Assembly: GCA_037043015.1 (NCBI GenBank)
Contig: CM073321.1
Span: 27,889,010-27,953,009, forward strand
Length of the DNA stretch: 64,000 nucleotides
Direction of reading: 5' to 3'
Origin: Bryum argenteum
Lineage: Eukaryota > Streptophyta > Bryopsida > Bryales > Bryaceae
The position numbers and the translations under genes were made by a program. Of the stretch, positions 37,885-48,900 are shown piece by piece. Each line of letters begins with the position of its first letter. The first letter of the stretch is position 1. The notes beneath the pieces are model-generated. The model did not search any database. It saw nothing but the letters and a program-made list of their open reading frames with translations, and had not been told where the DNA came from.

Positions 37885-38660
37885 TCAACAGCGGGCACTC
37901 GGGGCACACCGGGCATTCGGGGCACACCGGGCAGCGGTGCTCCATCTCGGAAAGGCAGCGGGCAGCACGGGGCAGCCTGGGCACCCCGGGCAGCGCTGCC
38001 CCATTAAGAACGGGCAGCGGGCACGCAGGGCAGCCGGGGCAGCCCGGGCAGCGGGCACGCGCCGCCAAAAACCCCCGGGGCAGCCCCCGCAGCCGCCACG
38101 CGGTTCAGGGCAGCCGGCGAGGTCGCCGACTGCTCCCGCGCGAAACCCCTGCCGACAGCCTCCTCTCCGCCATTGTTTTTTGCGCTCCTATTTGTTGTCG
38201 CTCTCTCCGCTTTCGATCGCTCGTTGTTGCCTTCGTCCTCCTCGTTCTTGCTAGGTGCTTGCTCCGCCGCCGCTATTGCTTCCGCCACTGCCGCCGTTCG
38301 TAGCTGCGTCGTTCGTTGCTGCTGCGGGATTGCTGCGCCGTTCTTACTTGCGGCATCGGCTTTTTTGCTGTTTTAGGTCTTGCTTGCGATCGATCGGCCT
38401 GGGTCTGAGCGCTTTGCTTGTTCCTAATCTCTCCATTCTCTTCAGGTACGCAAATTGCATTTGCGCTTGCTTTTCGATTTGCATTTTGCATTTCTTTTTG
38501 CTTTCAGATGTTGCATTTTGCAATGCAGTTGCTTTTCGATTTGTTTTCGCAGTTGCATTTCAAATTGATTGTTACGCAGTTGCATTTCAATTTGATTGTT
38601 ACGCAGCTGCATTTCAGTTTGAAGTTGCATTTTGCGAGCTCTCCGTTCGATTGATTTTAC
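37885..38660 (+). promoter_or_regulatory. GC-rich leader of the second ParB/methyltransferase gene
   Basis: Begins with tandem CGGGCACTCGGGGCACACC and GGGCAGCGG words (37,888-38,070), continues as CpG-rich sequence (38,080-38,400) and ends with repeats of GCAGTTGCATTTCAATTTG (38,520-38,640). The order matches the leader at 30.4-31.0 kb read on the opposite strand. Expected to hold the promoter; no TATA box is obvious. Confidence 0.5.
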
Positions 38661-38686
38661 AGAACTAAAATAACATTGTGCATTTA

Positions 38687-39930
38687 GGTCGATGGGTGTG
38701 CATTTAGGTCGCAAAATCAGATATTTCCTAATTCACGAGCTAAACGCACATCTTTTAGGTCGCAAAAACTGGTCTCTCCAATTTCACGAGCTAAACGCAC
38801 AGCATTTAGGTAGCTGCCTGCTAAAGGCACACTTTTTAGGTAGCCGTCTTTTTAACGCACACCACTTAGCTGCCTGCTTAACTTACTTTTTAGGTAGCTG
38901 CCTGCTTAACTTACTTTTTTAAGGTACTGGCTTTCTGGTACTGGCTTTCTGGTACTGGCTTTCTTGTACTGGCTTTTAGGTACTGTGCATTTAGGTAGCC
39001 GCCTGCTAATCGCACAACTTCAATGCACTTGCTTTCTTAACTAACAGCTAAGATAAAGCACCACGGTAAATGCACAATTTTAAGGTAGCTGCCTCTGTAA
39101 CGCACAGCCCGTACGTAGCTTTTCCTACAGCAATAATGTTAAGTGCATGCCTTAACGCATAGCTTTTAGGTACTTTTCTTTTTATTGCATATCTATTTAA
39201 TAGCTCCCTGCTTATCGCACATCTTTTAGGTCTGTGCTTGCTAAACACAAAGCTTTTAGGTAGCTCCCTCCTAAATGCACACTTTTAGGTAGTTGGCTGC
39301 TAAATGCACACTTTGCTAGCTCCTCCCTGATTGCACACCGCTTACGTAGCTGCCGCCTTATCATACTGCTGTTTGGTAGCTGCATTCGACGCGCACATCT
39401 GTTAAGTAGAGCTTTCATAACGCACATCTTTTAGGTAGGTGCCTGATAAACACCAGTTTTAGGTTGCTGCGTGCTAAACGCACATCTTTTAGGTAGCTGC
39501 CTGCTAAACGCACAGTTCTTTCGTAGATGCCTCCAAAACGCACAGCTGTTAGGTAGATGCCTGATATTGCTTTGCTTTTAGGTAGCTGCCTGCTGAACGA
39601 ACAGTTATTGTGCTGAATTGCAGACATGGCTCGCACCAAGCAGACCGCTACAATTGTCCCGCTCCCGTAGAGAGGGACATCCCTTTTGGGAGTCATGAAG
39701 AATCTCATGACAATCAGGTATGATTTTTTCTTGTACTTTAATGGTTTGTTTTAAAATTCTGATGGTTTGTTTTTAAATTCATATCTAGTGGATGTTAGGT
39801 AGATGACATCATAGCGCACATCTTTTAGGTAACTGCCTGCTAAAAACACCACTTTTAGGTAGATGCCTGCTAAACGCACATCTTTTAGGTAGATGCCTGC
39901 TACACGCACATCTCATTGCTTCTTTAAAAT
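38687..39930 (+). repeat. right hairpin-repeat array
   Basis: About 30 units of 28-34 bp (38,687-39,610) plus about four more at 39,795-39,912, of the form TTTTAGGTAGCTGCCTGC followed by TAAACGCACA. These are the inverted counterpart of the left array at 28.9-30.4 kb. The array straddles the first proposed exon of the second ParB/methyltransferase gene, so much of it would be transcribed leader or intron. Confidence 0.9.
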
Positions 39931-42900
39931 CAGGTACCGTTTGACCTCAGCACTATTGAAGGATACCTGGAGCCCCTTGTTGTCGAGGCCACTGATGTAC
40001 TTGCCTCTGCTGTCGCGGACGTCGAGAGTTACGGCATGTTGTGGACTCCTAAGCCAAATTCCATTCTGTCGTGGTCCTTGTACCCGAAGGAGAATGGAAT
40101 TTTCCACTTGTTTCAACAGTCTGGAACTAATCCTGCCCATCTTCCATTCTACAACGACACTTTCATTTACGCGGTGAACTATGAGGAGTCACACCTGTTC
40201 ATCACGCTGAAGGTGACGTACGTTCGTGGATTCGTCTTCACCATCGTCTTTCCCCCGAATGAAGTGCGATACTCGCACGACACTATCAAGGGTTACATGG
40301 TCGGGAAGACGGAGGCGGGGCTCCTGGACCACATCGTGAGTGGCATTCTGAATGTGAGCTCTCCGAAAAAGTTTGTGCAGACCTACCAGCAGTATTGCAT
40401 GCACATCTGGAGTGCTCTGAATGACTTCGAGAGAAGCAAGGCGAAAGGCAAAGCACCCGCAAGGAAGGCACTCATGCCTGCATTTGAGGAGGGTACTGGG
40501 TCAGGAACAGCGCGGTCTGGTATGGCCTCCATTGAGGTAACTCCTACGCCTTCGCGGAAACGCCGTAACTCGAACCCCTCGCCAGTGAAGCAGCCCAAGA
40601 GAATCAAGAGTAGTTTGGCAGGCAGTACGATTACGTATATGACTCCTTCCATCAAGCATGCCACAACCAAGAAGGACATCGACTACGAAGCTGCAAGCAA
40701 GACTCTTAAGGACTTCTGGGAGAAGTGCGAGCCTTGTTACGTTTTTGGCAAGGACTCGGCTCCTGTCAATGTGGACATCGATCTCCTGGAGAAAGCTGAT
40801 GCGCGGTTCATCGTCCGAAAGCTTGAGCCCGCAGGAGTTGTCCATTACAAGAATATCCTGACGAATTCTATCGATTTGAATTCAAGGCAGACCATCATCA
40901 TCATGCCCATCATCACTGTGGCTCCTCCGACTTGGGACTTGAATGCACTTCTTGAGTCAAAGTGCAACTTCCGTGTGATCGATGGGCAGCATCACGTCGA
41001 AGCTGCGAAGGAGCTTATTAAGGAGGCTCGAATCTCCGCGGAGAAGATTACCGCCTTGAAGACCTGGCGGGCTCATGTTGTTTGGCATTCAGACGCGAAG
41101 ATGATCATGGACGTGTCCATCATGGCGAACAAGACCAACAACGCGGGAACATTCACACCATCGTGGGCCACAAACATATTGGCCGCGAGAAGTGTTTGGA
41201 TTGAATACGGGTCGCCCGCGAAGTGTGGTGCAAAGCCCAAGTCTGGTCGGGAGACAATCGAGCAAGCTATCGCTCGAAAGAACTATGAGGTAAGTCTTGC
41301 ATTTTCTTATAATTTTCTCTGCTTGATTTGTGGCGTTTAGGTCGACGCCACCTAATTTTCAAGTGTTTAGGTCGATGTGAGCTAAATTCTGTGCTTTTAG
41401 GTAGACTCACCTAAATTCCGTGTGTTTAGCTGGACTCTAGCTAAATGATCATCTCGTCATGTTCTTGAATTGATGTCGACCTTTTGTTTTTAGGATTTTG
41501 AAGAGGCCATGGTGAAACGCTTCATGAGCATCAACACGAAATCCCTGGACAAGCTCTTGAAGCCAGCGGACCTCCTCAACGAACTAGAAATCATCACCGC
41601 TTCTGAGGAGGTGTACCAGCTGTGGTCCGAAGTTATCATTGCAGTCGGGATGGGCGAGTTGATAGACCCCGACACTTACGAGCCTTTCAACCGGAATCTT
41701 GACTGGGAGTCCAAATCCAAGGAAATGGTTTTGACTCGAGATACCTTCAGGCAGATGTCTGGATTTGAAGAGCACGACTTCAAGACACTAGCGCTTCATC
41801 TTCTGAATAGGACTTCGGACCGGGACCTTCCGTATCCCAAGGTGTCCTTGAAGAAACCGAAGCTGAACTACTGGGAGTGCGTTGCGATAAAGGTTTGGCT
41901 GGAGAAGCGCAAGAGGAAGAAATGCGTTGCAATAGAGTTCCACAACATCAAGCCATCACTGGGATTATTCGACAGTGCTGATAAGTTTGTGGTTGAAAAG
42001 TGGAAGCTTTTCAAGTTCGAATACAACGTAAATCGGCAGACCATGTCGATGCTTCTTTCCGTTCCCGGGGACGTGTTCTTCAGCGACTACCGGCAGAAGA
42101 GGACGAAGAACAAGAGTTCTGAAGAGATCTCCGAGTACGCTGCGGAGTTCTTTAAGAAGTTCTTGGATGTGAAAGGGGATTTTTCGCTGCCAACCCCGGA
42201 AGTTCATTCAAGAATGTTTGATGCTGAGGCGTTTCAGTTCGCTGGCTGGGATAATGGGTATGCTTGGGACGATGGAAGATGCGCGTTGGGCATCATCGAC
42301 CTGAGATGCGTCCCGGGCCATAGTAGCAGGGTGGATGACATTTCGAATGTGTACTTCAAGGACTTCCTGAATGCTTGGAAGGATTCTGTGTATGAACTCT
42401 CCATCAAGAATCCTGACGTCTGGCTTATCATAACGGAGACTACCGATCGTCATTGCCAGGCCGTCGTATATTTCAACGCATTCAAGGATATGTACAAGTC
42501 GAAGGCTGTTCAGTACGCACCCGCGAACAACGAGCGTCTCAACGGTATCTTGGAGGGGAAGGTCGTGGACAAACACCGCGTTCCGCTCTTGTTTCTCCTC
42601 AAGAGAACCTCCCAGGTATCGGAGGTATTCGATGAAATTCCGGAGGTATTCTATGCCCCGGAGTTGCCCCTGTATCATAAGCCAGGAGCTTACAGGGAGT
42701 TCGATTTCTGCATCAACGACAACGAGTTGCGTTTGGAATTTTACATTCGCGTACTGCGAATGTTTACAGCTCCAGGAAACAGATTTCTATCGATCATGGG
42801 TGGATCTAAGCCCATGCTTGCAGGAATTGTAAGTCTGTCATTCCTTTGGGCGTTTAGGTCGATGCCACCTAAATGCCTGTTTTGTCAAGTTCGCATTGTC

Positions 42901-45900
42901 TCTTCCGTTTTACTTGTCAATTTTATTCGTCTCTATCTAAAGTACACTTGATTTACTTGGCGTTCGTCAGACTTGACACTGATTTGGGGGTTTAGGTCGA
43001 TGCCACCTAAATGTCTGTTTATTCAAGTTCCCATCTGCTCTTCTGCTCTTCTTTGTGGACTAACTTTGTATTTTCATTTCGCAGATGCTTAATCTTCAAA
43101 CTCATATTGTCTACGAGGACAAAGATGAGTTGGAGAAGTACGAAGCCGTCCGTGACAGTAGTTTCAATCTGGATCCAAACGACTTCTGTGTGGACGCCTA
43201 TGTGAATCCAGATTGGGTTCATGGTCCTCGCCTTGGGTCCTCGCCTCAGGCTGGGGTTTCCGGAACTGCTCGTCGTGGTCGTGGCGAGGCATCGGCATCT
43301 GGTGGTCGTGCTCGTCGTGGTAAGGCATCCTCTCATACTGTGGCTCCTGAAGGGGAACCATCGTCTGCTGGTGGTGGGAATCCTTCGACTGCTGCTGGTA
43401 GTGATCCGTCCTCTGCTGGTGGTTGCGATCCGTCGTCTGCTGTTGGTGGCGATCCCTCGTCTGCTGGTGTTGCTCGTGGTGGTCGTACTTCGTTTGGTGG
43501 CCGTGCTCGTGGTAGTAATCGGTTGTCTGGTGGTCGTGCTCGTGGTAGTAACCCGTCGTCTGGTGGCGCTCCTTCATCCGGTGCTCGTGGTGGGCGTGGT
43601 CGTGGTTGTGGTCGCGGTCGGGCATCTACTGGGCCTTCCGGCGTGCGGGCTTTGAGTATTGAGCCCATACAGAGCATCGATCCTATTTACAGGAACCTGC
43701 TCATAGATATTGGCCCCGATGACGACGTTGATGAAGCTCTTCCATTGGTCAGGCGGCGCAGATCCTTGGCCCGCGGTGGGGATTTAGGTCGCGTCGACCT
43801 AAACCCCCCTACACTCCTCGAGGAGACACTCGCCTCCACGGGCCTCCCCGAAACTCTTAGCGACGATGACAATGAAGAAGACAACTCAGATCATCGTCGA
43901 GAGACCCGCACCAAGGCTGCAAATGACGTTTTCGGGTCTGATTCGGAGGAGGTCGTGATTCTTGGGCAAGAGAGGTTGCCCAGAGATGCGCCTACTTCCG
44001 ATAGTTCTGACGGGGAGAATGCCGAAGAGGGTGCCGAGGAGGGTACTGCAGCGTCTGATAACAATATCGATCCCTCTCCTATGAATTTGGGAGATGATGT
44101 CGTGTCCTCCCCGGCTCCTATGCAAGCCGGTTCGTCGGATCCAGCAGTTGCAAGAGAGCCATCCCCGCCTGCGCCACCTACAAGAGAATCATCCCCGCCT
44201 CCGCCGTCTCTCGTGCTTGCATTGCCTGCTCCTGCCCCTGTTCGCGGACAGTACCTCCCTTTCATGAAGAAGGGGGTTTGGAATAATCACGCCGACGACC
44301 CTGCTGAGAAGGTGGAGACTACATTTTTCGATTTCTCAGCCGAGCCCGATTCCCCCACGCCAGCGAAGGAGGCTGATGATCCTCTTATCAATCTTGGTCT
44401 CGGTCCGCAAGAGAAGGGTGAACCTTCACAGCCGCGAGTCAAGATTGAGGCGAACATTCCCGTTCCACTGCCAAAGGATGCCAAGCGTGCCCTGCGTGAG
44501 AAGGAAAAGGAAGAGAGAAGAGCAGCAAAACGAGCTGAAGAAGAAGCTGCGAACGCAAGACGGGAGGCGCAAAGACTTGCAGATCTTGCGAGGTTGGAAG
44601 AGCAACGGCGAGAAGATCAACAGCGCGTGGACTCGAAGTTTGCGAATTTGGAGAACTCAAATTCTAGAGTTCTTGGCGATTTGAGTGATTTGAGGGTCTT
44701 GTTGACGCAGATAGCACAGGTGGCTCAGTCCCTTGCCTCGTACAACCCCGTCAATCAGCCTACTTTGGCTATCTGTGGGCCTTCAACCTCCACCAGCCAA
44801 ACGCCACACCAACTCGCAGCACCTCCGAATCCGGCAGTTCCAGCCTGCATTCTTCCTGCTTTGTCGACGCCAGTACCCGACGTTGTTGTTGAGGAGATCA
44901 TCAGTGACGCATCTCGTTCGGAAGCTGATATCGCCAAGCAAGATGAGAACCATGGCGTTCATCCGCTCGAGACGCAAGACCAGCGAAACGACGTCGTGGA
45001 CTACGAGGCTAGCGACCACGGACGAACAGATGAAGATCTTCGTGATGGTGCTTCCTCACTCTTGGTGACCTCTGTTTCGGTTGATGCAACCTCCGTGCAA
45101 GAGGTTCCCTCGGGTAGTCATGACTTGCAGGAAGATGCAGAAAGAGCGGTACAGGGTGCCCCAATCTCCCCGAACAACAAACAACGAACTGTCTCTGCGA
45201 ATCTCGAACTGGACTCAGTACCTGCGACAAATCCCACGGTAAGCTTCTTATCAATGGTTGCAAATGTTATTTAGGTCGGGTCGACCTAAATTTCTGTTTA
45301 TCTTGTTGATGATCATCTGCTCAAATTATTTCTCTGCTTGTATCATTTTTCATATTGTAATAATTTTTAAGCCGGCGCTCCTTGTTTTACATGAGTCCGG
45401 CATTGAAGACGGCGAGTAGGTCTTGCGAGTTAGTCTTCGAATTATTGGATGGTGTGCCACGATTGTAGATATTACCATGTAGTGACTCCCCATTCAATAA
45501 AATGAAGACTTTTTTTTATTTATCACTTGCGTCTGCACTGCGTCCGCGTCGTTCTCCCTCATTCTTGGCGCTAAATATCGTCATTCTTCTATCAGGCCGC
45601 GCCTCTGAGTACCTTATTCCGTCCGCTTGCCACCAGATCCCCCACCGACCACCTTGACCTGTGCGTCGGTGCGGTGGTCCGGTCCTCAATCACTCCGAGC
45701 AGTCATTTGCATGCTTCCGCATTTCACAAGGTAACACTCTTGTTTTAATATCATCCACTATTGTCATTGGTCGTGCTGCAGGCTAGATTGCCCAAATCTT
45801 CAAGCAAGACTTTTCCTATAACCCTCAATCAACCCCTACCGCGTGTGCCATCAGTTAATCGGCACCGTTCCATGCCGAAGTGGTTGAACGTGGTGTTGGA

Positions 45901-48900
45901 GTTGAACGGCGTCCTTTGTTCTACTACCCCTATGTCTCAAGCCCCATCCCAGTACCTTATTTTTCCTGATCCCAAACACCCTCTTGTTCTGTCATCAACT
46001 ATCCCCACCGTAGTTGCTGACACGGTAGTATACTGTCGTCCTGGACTTACCCCATTCCTCAATGTGTTAGACCGTTTCTGCCACATCCACGTCTGGAGTA
46101 CCCTTCAACCTGAAGTAGTGGACGGTCTCTGCACCTTCCTTTTCTCTAGAACTGTTGCCGTTCCGCAGATCATACTGGCCTCAAACTCCTGCGATGGTCT
46201 CTTGTTGAAGAATTACACGACGGCCATGTACCCTGGCACGACTAATCCTATCTTACTTAAATATCCACGTCGACGTCTCTTGACTAGAAGGGATGCTAAT
46301 TTCAACGCCCAGAACTTTATTATGGTCGATAGCAATCCTGCGGCTTGTATGGTTGTTCCTCCACTGAACACTCTCTTTCCTGATCCTTAGGTCCATTCAC
46401 ATCTGGGTCCACCCTCTGACTCTTATCCACTGAAATTAATCCACGAGTTTTGTTTTGCCGTACATTTGAGAGGTCCGCAGAACTTCTGCCAAGTTATGAC
46501 TAGCAGACCCTCTCACAATGACTTGTCCAAGGTCTCGGAGTTGTACGGCATTATGTCTCGGAATTTGCCCTATGCGTGGAACCAGCTCCTACTAAATGGA
46601 AGAACTATGTCGTGATTACTTTCATTTACGGTATTGGTTAAAATTTGTTTTTTTGCTTTTTCCTTGACTCACTGTTCTTTTGTAGTCATGGATTTGCAAA
46701 TTGTCACTTTCGATTGTTCTTGTGAATCTACTATTAGAATGCCTTTTAAAGATTTAGTGTTTGTTTTTATTATTCTCAGGTTTTCAGCGATGGACAACAA
46801 AGTGGCTCCGTGGATGATATTCCTCCAATGGGTCTCTCTACGATGTCAGATCCCTCTTACAATAGTGAGGGGTCGAGGACACTCTCGGAGTTGGAGCGAG
46901 GGCGGTACATTTATCTTGCTCGAGATGACGCATCCACTATAAAAAAACCATCGAATTTGGGATGTCTTAAGATTAGGGAAGATCACTTTTAAGATGTCTT
47001 GCTGTCTTGCAAAATGTCTTGTGACATGAGAAGATATCTTGTCGTTTTGAAGATGTCTTCAACTAGGAGTGCTGGATGACTTGAAGACATCGAAAGACAC
47101 GTGGATGTTTTATAAGATGTCTATTAAGACATCGCATTAGACATGAAACTGCCACGTTGGCAAGAAATTCCGGTTTCACTAAGTGAAAAAAACTCAAAGT
47201 TACGGGTAGTGGGGTAGAAAGTAGCCCGGTTGTAAAAAAACATGATAATGGGCGGTTTGTATGAGGACAAAAAGGAACTTCATCCTTTTAAATACTCTTT
47301 TCGTTATTTGTGCATTATAATTTTATTTTGTACAACTAAAAATATTAAAATATGATTTTTATAATATAAAACTTGTAATCTTGGATTTTTTCATTGGACC
47401 AATTTTTTTATTAATATTTAAAAATTATAATTTAATTTAAAAAATATATAAATATATATATATATATATGAGAATATTTTAATAATAAATAATAATAAAA
47501 TAGTTTAATAAAACCAAAAAATTGTAAAATATTTATTATTAAATATTAAAATATCATTCAATTATTATTCAATTATTATTCAAATAGTACACTAACTTAG
47601 TTCGCAAAAATAGTAATTTTAATATATACGGCAAGTTTCGCATATTTATGAAAGAAATTATACGTGGATATTTCATTAATTTCATAATTTACAGCTGTTT
47701 ATCTACGTGGTAAACAACAGTCCACGTCGGACGAGAGTACTTGTCATACAATGTCTATGGCAGTGTCTTCATAGACATTTAAACAGATGTCTTATAAGAC
47801 ATCTTAGAAGACATTGTGTTAGACGTCTAGTACTGCAACTTCTACATTGAAAAACTTGTCTTTGAAAACATCTTCAAAGACATCTATCCAGACGTCCACT
47901 ACTGCAAGCAGTCACTATACAAAGATAAATATGAGTAATAAGAAGCTCATATATCAGTACTCCTCTTCGATTTCAGTATGATTGATTGTGTCTGTTGCGG
48001 GTGCAACATAGAACCCTCCTGTAGCAGATGCTCTTCGAATTGCCTCTGTCTCCAAAATCTGCGGTTGTAAGCCTTGGAAGTCCGTGTCCTCACCGATTGC
48101 GATTCCAGTCGGCACTGGCAGTTGATGTTGAAGTGTTGTGCGCCTACCGCGGACATCAGTTCGGCACACAACCTTCCATCCGCGTCTCGTGGGGTCATCG
48201 GAGAAAAATACCTGCTGACAATGCAAAGGGAATGCAAATGAATCCGGATGCACTGTACTGTCCATGTGGTTGAAGTTCGCCACGCTGAAACCATACATAT
48301 CACGCTCAATACTGGGCACTCACACATCCCGTGAGGGTCGTACCCATTCGCATAGCAAGACCGTCGTGCAGTGATTACGATAATCCAACTCGAGTATTTC
48401 CTGGATGTATCCTACATGCTCCGCGGTATGGTCAATCGGCTTCCCATTCCGAATCCCCCAACGTAGTTGTTGCGTGTAGGTTGCGACTACACATGAGTCT
48501 CGTGTAACAAGGCCGCCCTCGGAAGTCCGAACACGCAAATGCATCCCGTATGCATTCATATGCCGATGTGAGATTGCAAATCGCTCCGGAGGACATGAAT
48601 ACTGTACCACGTCTTCTTCTAGACGCTGACCGGCATGTTCTGCCTCCACGACGCGTGCCTTTAGCCAATCTGCAAAGCATGGCAAATCTCGAAGTTCGAC
48701 GGGGTACGTCACAACTCTAGAAGGTCGATGCCGCCTTGACTGTACTCGATATGCCTCTCGCTCCTCCCACCGGCGTCCCTTTGCGATGATATATTCCCTA
48801 TACAACACCCCCCCCGTCTATTGTTAGATACTGCAAATTCATGCTTCATACTTAGAGGGTTAGAGCACGTCTATTCATCGCGGATTTGTCTTCTTAGACG

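Noticed and set aside
39626-39670. A real histone H3 gene
   Set aside because: Only the first eight codons match; the frame then leaves the H3 sequence and stops. Kept as a finding, not as a gene.
43164-43625. His/Gln-rich minus-strand frame
   Set aside because: Shadow of the Gly/Ser/Arg-rich coding segment on the plus strand.
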